From positions 7,062-71,061 of the forward strand of contig DAOOIV010000015.1 in the NCBI GenBank assembly GCA_035384605.1: a stretch of 64,000 bases of DNA. Reading direction: 5' to 3'. The first letter of the stretch is position 1. Each line of letters starts with the position of its first letter. The notes beneath the pieces are model-generated. The model was not told the DNA's origin. It ran no database searches and worked only from the letters and a program-made list of their open reading frames with translations. The stretch is from Phycisphaerae bacterium. GTDB lineage: Bacteria > Planctomycetota > Phycisphaerae > UBA1845 > PWPN01. The position numbers and the translations under genes were made by a program. Below, in pieces: positions 1 to 8,424 of this stretch.

Positions 1-96
1 GCTGGCGCGCGGTATAATTCGCCGTTGCCCCCGGGGAAGCACCCGTTGCATCAATTGTGGTTCCGATAGTCCGCCGCGTGCGGGGAGCTACCGATT

Positions 97-987
97 ATGC
101 GCCGGTGCCTGACCCATCAAGCCTTCACGTTGATCGAAGTCCTGGTCGTCGTTGCGATCCTGGCACTTCTGGTCGCGATTCTTCTCCCGTCGCTCCAGGG
201 AGCACGCAATCAGGCCAAGCTCACGCACTGCAAGGCAAGCGCCAAGCAGATCGCAACCGCAATGAGCATCTACCAGGCGGAGGCTCAGGGATACGTGCCG
301 ATCATGCTGAACTGGCATTCCGGGCCCGTGTACAACGCTCCGGCACGGGCAGTCTTTCTCTCTGTGGCCCTTCGCAGCGTTGAAAAGGGCCTCTTCGGAC
401 TGTCGAAGCGCGTTTCTACCACCGGCCAACACTTCGATCCAAACGAGTCTTGGTCATCTGACACCCGCGACGACTACGAGGCACGCTTTCTCCCAGCCCA
501 CTACGTCTGCCCGTTTGAGCGGGGCCGGCAACCTTGGGACTTAAGGCACGTCGGATTCGCACCGCCGCATACGTTGTGGGAGTGGAACGGTGTCATGGAG
601 TCGTACCAGACGTGGCTCTGGGAGGACATCGTTCGAGATCAGCAGGTCTACTCTGAACCCGTAGGCTGGTCCCGGCCTACAGACGGCCTGCCCCAGTATT
701 CCGTCATGACCTGGAATCAGGTACGCCAGACCGGAAAGCCGCCAAGCGACCCGGCCATCAAGAACCTGCTTCACCGGCGGTGGACGGACGGCGAGGCCCG
801 CCTTCAGAAGGCTGCCGGGTTAGGCGGCGTGACGGTCATCTACTGTGCCATCGGTGAACATATGGAGATGGGAAGTCGTCGGATCGACATGGGAAGCCAC
901 CGGACCAGCACCGGCGGAGGCACAAACGCAATCTTCGGCGACACGCACGTCGAATGGGTCAGGGGCACGCGCATCGGATGGCCGTGA
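97..987 (+). CDS. Type II secretion-type pseudopilin (prepilin N-terminal methylation domain protein)
   Basis: 296 residues. The N-terminus has the prepilin peptidase signature: a short basic leader, then FTLIEV at residues 10-15 with the conserved Glu at +5, followed by a hydrophobic helix to about residue 32. Cleavage would fall between Ala9 and Phe10. The C-terminus carries GGTNAIFGDTHVEWV, a variant of the 'FxDGHVxW' tail common in planctomycete pseudopilins. Such proteins are thought to be processed in the inner membrane and to join a pilus or secretion pseudopilus; most are paralogues of unknown specific role. GGGGAG at 80-85 precedes the ATG, and a TATAAT box lies at 13-18. The zinc-ribbon lipoprotein follows 44 bp downstream and may be co-transcribed. 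Confidence 0.88.
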   Translation: MRRCLTHQAFTLIEVLVVVAILALLVAILLPSLQGARNQAKLTHCKASAKQIATAMSIYQAEAQGYVPIMLNWHSGPVYNAPARAVFLSVALRSVEKGLFGLSKRVSTTGQHFDPNESWSSDTRDDYEARFLPAHYVCPFERGRQPWDLRHVGFAPPHTLWEWNGVMESYQTWLWEDIVRDQQVYSEPVGWSRPTDGLPQYSVMTWNQVRQTGKPPSDPAIKNLLHRRWTDGEARLQKAAGLGGVTVIYCAIGEHMEMGSRRIDMGSHRTSTGGGTNAIFGDTHVEWVRGTRIGWP

Positions 988-1031
988 GCCGAGCCGACCC
1001 CGACCACCTGAACCAGACAGAGGTGTGAAAC

Positions 1032-1382
1032 ATGACGCGGATCGCACAATCGACGTTGTTCGTGGCTCTCTACCTGTTTATCGGTGCAATGCTACTTGTG
1101 GCTTGCGGACGTGATACCAACTCGAAAGCCGGCGACAAGTCCCAGGCCGTGAACGTGATCTGCACGCGTTGCGGAGCCGACGCAACCATCCAGATCACCG
1201 GTGACGTCAAGGACGAGGTTTGGCCCAAGCCCTGCCCCTCGTGCAAACGATCGAGTGCCTATCCTTCGGGAAAATGCAGCCAATGCGGCAAGCTCATTCC
1301 GCTCATGGACCCGCGCACCCGAGACTATGCGGTGCCGCAGTCGTGCTCGCACTGCGGCAAACCCTGGGAACCCCAATCCTGA
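1032..1382 (+). CDS. Small lipoprotein with paired CxxC zinc-ribbon motifs
   Basis: 116 residues. A hydrophobic signal ends in the lipobox Leu-Val-Ala-Cys25, so the mature protein should be lipid-anchored. The rest holds four CxxC pairs, at Cys44/47, Cys68/71, Cys82/85 and Cys105/108, enough to bind two zinc ions as two ribbons. GAGG upstream supports the ATG. I do not recognise a family. Zinc ribbons are usually cytoplasmic, so an exported lipid-anchored one is unusual; a redox or metal-holding role is possible but unproven. Its position right after a pseudopilin suggests a link to the envelope machinery. Confidence 0.75.
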   Translation: MTRIAQSTLFVALYLFIGAMLLVACGRDTNSKAGDKSQAVNVICTRCGADATIQITGDVKDEVWPKPCPSCKRSSAYPSGKCSQCGKLIPLMDPRTRDYAVPQSCSHCGKPWEPQS

Positions 1383-1695
1383 ACGGCGGACTGCTAACCC
1401 CTCAGTTGCATGAAATCCGACCAGGAACAATCGGACGGGGTATGTAGGGTCTGTGCTCGCGGATCAGGTTATCTGCAGGCGGCCTTCTCGCAGGGTTTCC
1501 TGGCTTGCACTAAAACGCCGGCACCGGTGCATTACGCCGTAGGCGACCAAACAAGCCCCATCCTCGATTCTGCATTCGCTATTCTTCGCTCCGCAGCGTT
1601 GCCGTATGCAATGCCCCGGTTGATAAACCTATCTTTCCGAAGGTATCATCGCCCACCGTTTGCACTCGAATCGTCATTCAAGGAGGACCGCGATA
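1383..1695. other. Intergenic region, no gene seen
   Basis: 313 bp between the zinc-ribbon lipoprotein and the heparinase-like gene. I see no conserved coding frame, RNA gene or strong terminator. The only clear signal is AAGGAGG at 1680-1686, the ribosome binding site of the next gene. Confidence 0.6.
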
Positions 1696-3789
1696 GTGAA
1701 CCGCAACCTGGTACTGATATGGACTGTCATGCAGTGTTTCATGTTGCTCGCATGTTCTCAACGTGCCGAAGGGGCCGACAAGACGCAGGCATCGAAGGGG
1801 CTGCCCTTCGACATCGGCACGTTGGACGCCTCGGCCATCAAAGCCGCCGGTCCTCGCCTCTTTTTCACTCAGGACGAGATCGAGCGGGCCACGGCGCGCC
1901 TCGATACCGACGAGCAGGCTCGGGCCATCCTCGACAACCTCAAGGCCGAGGCGGACAAGCACCTGCAGATCGAGATCAAACCGCTGGATGAAAGCTGGTG
2001 GAACAAGGCCAAGAGCAAGAAGTGGGAGGAGACCTATCCGGAGGTCTTCGAGAACACGGCGATCAGGCCCGGAGCGTACGCTCACCCGGCCGCGACTCTC
2101 GCCGTCGCCTGGCTGTTGACCGGCAAGCAGGAGTATGCCGACAAGGCCGTCGCCCTGCTTAAGAACCTTACTCCTTACTCCTTCGCCCCCGAGCATTTCG
2201 ACGTGGGGATGAATTATGCCGGCTGGGGGTTGTCGATGCTCAAGGCCTACGACGCCCTGCTGCCCGCCCTTCCGCCGAGTCAGCGAAAGGCGATCGATGC
2301 CTGCCTGACTCGGATGGCCAAGGCCGTCGCCAAGAACGATGTTTACTGGATCGAGAATGACGTCGGCGGCGGCATCAACAATCACTTGGCGTGGCACAAG
2401 ATGATGCTCGGGCTGCTCGGGATGTTCTACAACCGCCCCGAGATGGTCGACTATTGTCTCCATGGCCGGCGCGGGCTCGTGTCCCTGCTCGAAGACGGGT
2501 TGACTGACGACGGGCTGTGGTGCGAAAGCAGCCTCAACTACCAGTTCGCGGCCATCGCCCCGATGCTGATCGTGGCCGATTGTCAGCGGCGATTGGGCAT
2601 CAGTCCCGGCCTGCACGGGCTGGTTGCCGGCAACGGCCGCATGCTCAAGCAGTCGTTCGACGCCATGTTTAACGTCCTGTCAGCTGACGGCATGATCCCG
2701 CCCGTCGGCGATGCCTACGGCCACCACCAGCGGCTGTACGACAACAAGTTGTACGAAACCTGCTGGCTGCTGTGGGGCGACTCCAAGTACGCTTGGCTCA
2801 TCAGCCACAGCGAGAACCCCTCGGTGACGATGCTCTTCGCCCCACCGCTGCCTCAGAACGTGCCCTCACCGCCCATCGGCTCGATTCTGCTGCCCGAGCA
2901 CGGGTACGCCTTCCTCCGATCGAAGCAGGACGACCTCTACTGGGACACCGACGCCTGGTGCGCGTTCCTGACGTACGACCGCAGCGGCGTTCATGCCAAC
3001 GCCGACAAGCTCAGCCTCACGTTGTTCGGCCAGAAACGCATGCTGGTCTCCGACGTCGAAGGGCGGGCGACCGTGCCCCACGCGTTCAGCAGCAAGATCC
3101 AGAGCGAGCTCAACCGCGGCGCCCTGAGCCAGAACACGGTCATGATCGACGGCGGCGACCAGCGTTGCAGCTCCGAGATGTTGCGCCTCATAGAGTTCCG
3201 CGATCTGCCCGAAGAAAAGCGCGTCACCGCCGCCGACGACAGGGGCATCCTCTACGAGGGCATCCGCCAGATGCGGACCATAGCGATGACCCCGGAGTAC
3301 GTGCTTGACGTGTTCCAGGTCGACTGCGGTGCCAAGCCGCGACAGATCGACTGGGTGGCCCACATCCTCGATGGCCACGCCAGGATGTCCGAGTCCGGTA
3401 ATCCTGATCTGGCGTCACGCGAGCCTTTCGAGTTGCCCAAGGGCGCGGCATGGAAATGGCTTCGCGACCCCCAGAGTTTCAAACCGACCGGGCCAATCAG
3501 AATGGAGTGGCAGGATGGCGAGGTGCGTTTGCGGCTGCGGATGCTCGATCCGGGGATCGAACGTGTGATCCTCTGCGGCTACCCGTCCACCGACCAGCCG
3601 GATTCGCCAAGCATCCCTATGATCATGGTCCGCAAGAAGGAGAAGCAGGCGATCTTCGCGGCCGTGTGGCTCATCGGCAGCGAGATCGAGGAGGTCGAGT
3701 TCAAGACTCTGCCGAGGCACAATGGAATGCTCGTCTACCAGGTAAAGGCCGGTGAAACAACGCGCAAACACCTGGTGCCGGCGCTCTGA
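1696..3789 (+). CDS. Heparinase II/III-like lipoprotein (polysaccharide lyase family)
   Basis: 697 residues from the GTG at 1696, chosen because AAGGAGG ends 9 bp before it and because a lipobox (Leu-Leu-Ala-Cys20) then falls at the right distance; an in-frame TTG at 1660 has no such support. After the lipobox comes an alpha-helical region of the alpha/alpha-toroid type (about 80-370, with patterns such as WIENDVGGGINNHLAWHK), then the heparinase II/III beta-sandwich with YDRSGVHANADKLSLTLFG near 425-445. Family members cleave uronate-containing glycans such as heparan or alginate by beta-elimination at the cell surface or periplasm. The exact substrate cannot be read from sequence. No lyase-specific operon surrounds it. 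Confidence 0.82.
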   Translation: MNRNLVLIWTVMQCFMLLACSQRAEGADKTQASKGLPFDIGTLDASAIKAAGPRLFFTQDEIERATARLDTDEQARAILDNLKAEADKHLQIEIKPLDESWWNKAKSKKWEETYPEVFENTAIRPGAYAHPAATLAVAWLLTGKQEYADKAVALLKNLTPYSFAPEHFDVGMNYAGWGLSMLKAYDALLPALPPSQRKAIDACLTRMAKAVAKNDVYWIENDVGGGINNHLAWHKMMLGLLGMFYNRPEMVDYCLHGRRGLVSLLEDGLTDDGLWCESSLNYQFAAIAPMLIVADCQRRLGISPGLHGLVAGNGRMLKQSFDAMFNVLSADGMIPPVGDAYGHHQRLYDNKLYETCWLLWGDSKYAWLISHSENPSVTMLFAPPLPQNVPSPPIGSILLPEHGYAFLRSKQDDLYWDTDAWCAFLTYDRSGVHANADKLSLTLFGQKRMLVSDVEGRATVPHAFSSKIQSELNRGALSQNTVMIDGGDQRCSSEMLRLIEFRDLPEEKRVTAADDRGILYEGIRQMRTIAMTPEYVLDVFQVDCGAKPRQIDWVAHILDGHARMSESGNPDLASREPFELPKGAAWKWLRDPQSFKPTGPIRMEWQDGEVRLRLRMLDPGIERVILCGYPSTDQPDSPSIPMIMVRKKEKQAIFAAVWLIGSEIEEVEFKTLPRHNGMLVYQVKAGETTRKHLVPAL

Positions 3790-3812
3790 CGGCCGGGATC
3801 GCTCCGGTTCCT

Positions 3813-4823
3813 TTACCCGAGCGCTACCCATAGCAGCGTCTTGGCATTGAAAAGCATATGCACGAGGATCGGCAGCGTCAGTGAGCCGCTGCGCTCATAT
3901 GCGTACCCCAGAATCATGCCGAGTGCTATCAAGGCCGGGATGTGCTGGGGCGTGACCGTGTGCATCAGACCAAAGAGGCCGGCCGCCACGCCGATGGCCA
4001 TCCAGCGGTGTTGCCAGGAACCCCGGCGAACAAAAGCCAGCTTCTTGACGCCGCTCTGTAGGAGCCCGCGAAAGAAGATTTCTTCGCCCACCGGAGCGAG
4101 AATGACCGCGCCGACGATCGCGATGATCCGTACGCCGAGCCCGGCTTCAGCGTCCTTCACGACAGTGAGCACCGTGTGCTCGGGGGGAACGGAGTCTGGC
4201 CACAGGAGTCTCCACAGCCCGATACTGCCCCAGTAGAGCATGGTGCAGATCAGCAAGGCCGCCAGCCAGGCTGCCAGAGCCCACGGCATGTCCTTGCTCA
4301 ACGGTCGGCGGCCAAAGCCGAATTGCCTCCAGCCGCGAGGGAAAGTCATCCTTGCGAGCACCAAGCACGCGGCGATCATGAGCACTTGTGCCAGGTTGGC
4401 CGCCAGCACGGTTGATCGGGGCTTGGGAGACGGATTCGATTCGGTGGCCGCGGTGGCGGGTGACGACGTCAAAGCCCGGGGTATCGGCTGACTGTCTGGT
4501 GGAAGAACATCACTCTCGCCGGAAGAGACGGGGGCGACAGGTCGAGAAGCGGAACCGGCAAGCGTCTCAGCCGATGTGCCGTCCATCCAGGAAGCCGCCT
4601 GGCCTGCAATCATCCAGGCCAGCAGTTGGGCGAGCACGCAGAACCACAACCAGACCGGGGTCAGGCGGTTAAGGCGGATCGGTGAGCCGCAGAGCGGGTC
4701 GCGGCGTCCGCTTTGCCACCACTTGGCCGCCAAGGCCACGATAACAACCCCGCCTGCGACAAGCAGGCTGAGGTCAATGGTTTGCATGGTGTTCGCTGAG
4801 AGCACGGCGAGCACGGCCATCAT
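3813..4823 (-). CDS. CPBP family intramembrane glutamic endopeptidase
   Basis: 336 residues, multi-pass membrane protein. The three CPBP/Abi motifs are present in order in the last third: EEIFFRG near 244-250, GLMH about 30 residues later, and HMLFN close to the C-terminus. In Rce1/CPBP proteases these Glu and His residues form the active site inside the membrane. The N-terminal third has two hydrophobic segments joined by a Ser/Pro-rich linker (about 80-135). GAGG precedes the ATG. It is divergent from trpC with about 100 bp between the starts. The substrate is unknown; bacterial members range from protein processing to bacteriocin immunity. Confidence 0.85.
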   Translation of the reverse strand: MMAVLAVLSANTMQTIDLSLLVAGGVVIVALAAKWWQSGRRDPLCGSPIRLNRLTPVWLWFCVLAQLLAWMIAGQAASWMDGTSAETLAGSASRPVAPVSSGESDVLPPDSQPIPRALTSSPATAATESNPSPKPRSTVLAANLAQVLMIAACLVLARMTFPRGWRQFGFGRRPLSKDMPWALAAWLAALLICTMLYWGSIGLWRLLWPDSVPPEHTVLTVVKDAEAGLGVRIIAIVGAVILAPVGEEIFFRGLLQSGVKKLAFVRRGSWQHRWMAIGVAAGLFGLMHTVTPQHIPALIALGMILGYAYERSGSLTLPILVHMLFNAKTLLWVALG

Positions 4824-4924
4824 GGGGGCCTCTTCGTATCCACCCGTCGGATCGCTTACAATGCCGCTTCAGGAAACGAGCCTTCTCGGCATGTGTGAAC
4901 GTCGTCGTCACAGGAGTCTCGAAC

Positions 4925-5746
4925 GTGGGCAATATATTGGATCAGATTGTGGAAACCAAGCGGGGCGAGGTGGCAACGGCCAAAAGGCGGAGGCCCCTGT
5001 CTGAATTGAAGGTTGCCTTACGAGATACACGGCCGACGCGCGATTTCATACGCGCCGTGGCCAAGTCCCCCGCAAGAGACGTCAATCTTATTGCCGAGAT
5101 CAAGAGGGAGTCGCCCTCGGCCGGCCTGATCAGGGACGACTTCGATCCCGTCGATCTGGCGCGCGTTTATCATTCCGTCGGGGCTGACGCGCTGAGCGTC
5201 CTGACGGATCGGACCTACTTCGGCGGTTCTCTTGAATTCATCGCCCGGGTCAAAGAGACCGTGCCGATTCCCGTGCTGCGCAAAGACTTCATCATCGACG
5301 AGTACCAGCTCTACGAGACCCGCGTGGCCGGGGCAGACGCAGTCTTGCTGATCGGCGAGATTCTTCCTCCGGCTCGTCTCGCCGACCTGCTCGAATTGGC
5401 TTACGAGCTCGGTTTGGCCAGCCTCATTGAGGTCCATGAGCCCGAGACGTTGGAGCAACTCCAGTCGGTCGTCGGTTTTCCAAACAGGAAGCGCGGTCTG
5501 CTGGGGATCAACAACCGCAATCTGAAGAGCCAGCAGACGGACTTGGCGACTACGGAGATGCTGGCGAAGCAGGTGGGCAAAGACGTGGTCTTCGTGTCTG
5601 AAAGCGGCATCAAGACCAGGGCAGATGTCCAGCGATTGACGCAGGCGGGGGCTCGCGCGTTGCTCATCGGCGAGACCTTCATGCGATCGCCCGACGTCGC
5701 CGCCAAGGTGCTTGAACTGCTGGGTCCCGTGCCGGTCACACGTTGA
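4925..5746 (+). CDS. trpC: Indole-3-glycerol phosphate synthase
   Basis: 273 residues, the normal length. It closes the indole ring of indole-3-glycerol phosphate from CdRP in tryptophan synthesis. Family motifs are clear: LIAEIKRESPSAG near the N-terminus, then LSVLTDRTYFGGS, VLRKDFIIDEYQLYE, GINNRNLKS and VSESGI, covering the phosphate-binding and catalytic Lys/Glu positions of the TIM barrel. The GTG at 4925 is preferred because AGGAG precedes it by 8 bp and it gives the usual MGNILDQI start; an upstream in-frame GTG at 4895 lacks a site. The gene stands alone, without other trp genes here. Its last 11 bp overlap the 3' end of the opposing YchF-like gene. Confidence 0.95.
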   Translation: MGNILDQIVETKRGEVATAKRRRPLSELKVALRDTRPTRDFIRAVAKSPARDVNLIAEIKRESPSAGLIRDDFDPVDLARVYHSVGADALSVLTDRTYFGGSLEFIARVKETVPIPVLRKDFIIDEYQLYETRVAGADAVLLIGEILPPARLADLLELAYELGLASLIEVHEPETLEQLQSVVGFPNRKRGLLGINNRNLKSQQTDLATTEMLAKQVGKDVVFVSESGIKTRADVQRLTQAGARALLIGETFMRSPDVAAKVLELLGPVPVTR

Positions 5747-6800
5747 ACCGGAAGTTGATGACGTCCCCGTCCTGAACGATGTAGGTCTTGCCTTCGAGGC
5801 GAACTTTGCCCGCGGCCTTGGCGGCCTTCATATCACCGGCGGCATGGAGATCGTTGTAGGCGACCGTCTCGGCCCGTATGAAGCCCCGGGCGATATCGGT
5901 ATGAATCTTGCCCGCCGCCTCGACGGCGTCACTGCCTCTCTTGATCGACCAAGCCCGCACCTCGTCGTCGCCGACGGTCAGGAAGGAAATCAGTCCCACG
6001 GCCTCGTAGCACGTCTTGATCAGACGATCCTTGGCCGATTCACTCACGCCCAGGTCCTCCAGGAACGCCTTGCGGTCCTCAGGCGGCAGCTCGGCGATCT
6101 CGGCTTCCGTCTCCGCACATAGCGCAATGGTGGCCTTTGCCTGCGGCCATTCGAATGGTGCCGGCTTGGCCGCCTGATCTTCGTTGACGTTGATCACCGC
6201 GATCAGTGGCAGCTCGGTCAGGAACTGGTAGCCGGAAAGCGTCTTACGTTCCTCATCGGTTTCGATGATCGAGGAGATGGGCTTTTCGTTTTCCAGCGCT
6301 TCCTGACATCGCTTCATGAGCGCCAGCTCGCGTTTTTCCGGCTCGTGGGTCTTGGTCGGCTTGGTTAGAGCCTTCTCGATCTTTTCGATCCGGTTCATGA
6401 CCGCTTCGAGATCGCAGAAGATCAGCTCTGCGACCAGCTCTTCGAGATCAGCGCGAGCGTCAACCCGATCGCGGTAGGGGGGAACCATGGGGCTGTCGAA
6501 AGCCCGCACGACGGCCACCAGAGCGTCGGCCTGCCGAAGGTGCGGAAGGCTCTTTCGGAACTCCGCTTGTTGTTGGGCGGTCTCATGGCTGAAACCGGGA
6601 ACATCGAGGCAGTCGATCGTCGCCTCGACCATTCTCTTGGGCTTGTAGTGGTTGTAGAGCCAATGCAGCCGCGGGTCGGGCACCTTCACCACCGCCAGGT
6701 GCTCGCCCAGTCCCGGGTGGCTTGGAGCCGCTTGCCCGGTGACCGCCCGAAACAGGGTTGACTTGCCGCTCAGTGGCGGGCCCACGAACGCAATTCTCAT
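5736..6800 (-). CDS. YchF/Obg-like ATPase family protein with C-terminal TGS domain
   Basis: 354 residues, close to the 363 of E. coli YchF. The order is the family's: P-loop at residues 7-15, DxPG (LDVPGF) near 68, a helical insert about 140-200, the NVNE base-recognition motif of the ATP-preferring branch, and a C-terminal TGS-like DUF933 domain ending in GKTYIVQDGDVINFRFNV. YchF proteins bind ribosomes and hydrolyse ATP; proposed roles are in stress and translation control. The P-loop reads GPPLSGKST instead of the usual GxPNVGKST, so this may be a diverged subfamily. It converges on trpC with an 11-bp 3' overlap. Confidence 0.88.
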   Translation of the reverse strand: MRIAFVGPPLSGKSTLFRAVTGQAAPSHPGLGEHLAVVKVPDPRLHWLYNHYKPKRMVEATIDCLDVPGFSHETAQQQAEFRKSLPHLRQADALVAVVRAFDSPMVPPYRDRVDARADLEELVAELIFCDLEAVMNRIEKIEKALTKPTKTHEPEKRELALMKRCQEALENEKPISSIIETDEERKTLSGYQFLTELPLIAVINVNEDQAAKPAPFEWPQAKATIALCAETEAEIAELPPEDRKAFLEDLGVSESAKDRLIKTCYEAVGLISFLTVGDDEVRAWSIKRGSDAVEAAGKIHTDIARGFIRAETVAYNDLHAAGDMKAAKAAGKVRLEGKTYIVQDGDVINFRFNV

Positions 6801-6950
6801 TGCAACTCCCGATTCTCAGGAAACATTGGCATGGGCGATTGTATGCTCCGGCGCAAAGCGGTCAACCCATCGCTTCCGCTGCGGTCGCGACGTCGCTACG
6901 ATGATGCTTGCTTTCCGGAAGACAGGCTCACAACCCAGGGAGCGCACACG

Positions 6951-8351
6951 ATGGGTCGAAAACAACGCCTCGTGACGATGGTTGTTTCCGCTTTGGCCGC
7001 GGGGTCGCAGGCGACGGCCGCCCCGGGCACCCGGACCAATCTCGTTCTGATCATGACCGACGACCAGGGGGCCTGGTCGGTGGGTTGCTACGGCAATTCA
7101 GAGGCCCGTACGCCCGTCCTGGACAAGATGGCCGCCGGCGGGGTCCGCATGACGCGTGCCTTTGCCACGACGCCGGTCTGTTCGCCCAGCCGTGCGACGT
7201 TCTTCACCGGACGGATCCCTTCCCAGCACGGCATCCATGACTGGATCAAGCATGAAAACATGGGGCCGCGAGCACGGTACTGCCTGCCCCGCGAGAAACA
7301 GATCAGCGAGGTTCTCGCCGAGGCCGGCTATGTCTGCGGCCTGTCGGGCAAGTGGCATCTCGGCGACAGCCTCCACGCCCGCGCCGGCTATACCTTCTGG
7401 TACGCGATGCCACAAGGCGGCAGCCAGTACAACGACGCCGAGATGATCTGGCAGGGTGAGCTGGTCAAAGCCGAGGGCTATATCACGGATCGCATCACCG
7501 ACAAGGCCGTCGAGTTCTTAAGAACCAACCGCGACCGGCCGTTCTTCCTGAACATCCAATACAACGCCCCGCACAGCCCGTACACCGGCCAGCCCAAGGA
7601 ACTGGTCGACCTGTTTGCCGATGTCCCGTTCGCGTCAATCCCCACGCTGGCGCCGCACCCGTGGGCTGCTTCGGGTTTGACGAGCCTCCACAACCAGCGC
7701 GAGCCGCTCGAGCAGTATTTTGCCGCCTGCTCGGGGGTCGATCGGGCCGTCGGCCGCCTGCTGGCGGAACTCGAGATGTTGGGGCTGATTCGTGACACGC
7801 TGGTGGTCTATACCAGTGACCAGGGCTTTTGTACCGGTCATCACGGTTTTTGGGGCAAGGGCAACGGCACCAATCCGCGAAACGCCTATGACACCTCACT
7901 GCGCGTGCCGATGATCTTCAGCCATCCCGGGCGTCTTCCGGCCGGCGCGACCGTGGACGCGATGGTCAGTGCGTACGATTTCATGCCCACGGTTCTTGAT
8001 TACCTGGATGTAAAGACCCCGACCGACCGGAATCTGCCCGGCGGCAGCTTCGCCCCCATGCTTCGCGGCGAGAAGCAGCCGGACTGGCCCGACGCCGTAC
8101 TAGGCGAGTACGGCCAGCTCCGCTACATCCGCACCGCCGCCCACAAGTACATTCACCGGGCCAACGGCGGGCCTTTCGAGTTGTACGACCTGTCCAGAGA
8201 CCCTCAGGAGACGACCAATCTGGTGGATCTGCCTGAACATCGGGAACTGAGAACGGTGCTTCGCAAACGCATGTTGGACTGGTTCGAGCAGTACGTCGAG
8301 GCCGGCGCCGACCCCGTCGGACAAGAGTACATTCGCCCGGACGAGCGGTGA
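6951..8351 (+). CDS. Secreted sulfatase (formylglycine-dependent)
   Basis: 466 residues. The ATG at 6951 is favoured: AGGGAG lies 9 bp upstream and the start then gives a signal peptide (MGRKQRLVTMVVSALAAGSQATA). The alkaline-phosphatase fold begins with LVLIMTDDQGAW (metal-binding Asp pair near 37-38). The sulfatase signature CSPSRATFFTGR places the formylglycine-forming Cys at residue 77, and GKWHLGD supplies the next metal/substrate motif. It should remove sulfate esters from glycans in the periplasm or outside the cell after activation by a formylglycine-generating enzyme, which is not in this window. It resembles the large S1 family of planctomycetes; the substrate is not determinable here. 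Confidence 0.92.
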   Translation: MGRKQRLVTMVVSALAAGSQATAAPGTRTNLVLIMTDDQGAWSVGCYGNSEARTPVLDKMAAGGVRMTRAFATTPVCSPSRATFFTGRIPSQHGIHDWIKHENMGPRARYCLPREKQISEVLAEAGYVCGLSGKWHLGDSLHARAGYTFWYAMPQGGSQYNDAEMIWQGELVKAEGYITDRITDKAVEFLRTNRDRPFFLNIQYNAPHSPYTGQPKELVDLFADVPFASIPTLAPHPWAASGLTSLHNQREPLEQYFAACSGVDRAVGRLLAELEMLGLIRDTLVVYTSDQGFCTGHHGFWGKGNGTNPRNAYDTSLRVPMIFSHPGRLPAGATVDAMVSAYDFMPTVLDYLDVKTPTDRNLPGGSFAPMLRGEKQPDWPDAVLGEYGQLRYIRTAAHKYIHRANGGPFELYDLSRDPQETTNLVDLPEHRELRTVLRKRMLDWFEQYVEAGADPVGQEYIRPDER

Positions 8352-8424
8352 CCTCACCACACCGGTCGGGCAAGGTCGCACTTGCCGGGCGCAACGAAGA
8401 CCCGCGTCATCAGTCTAACCAGCG

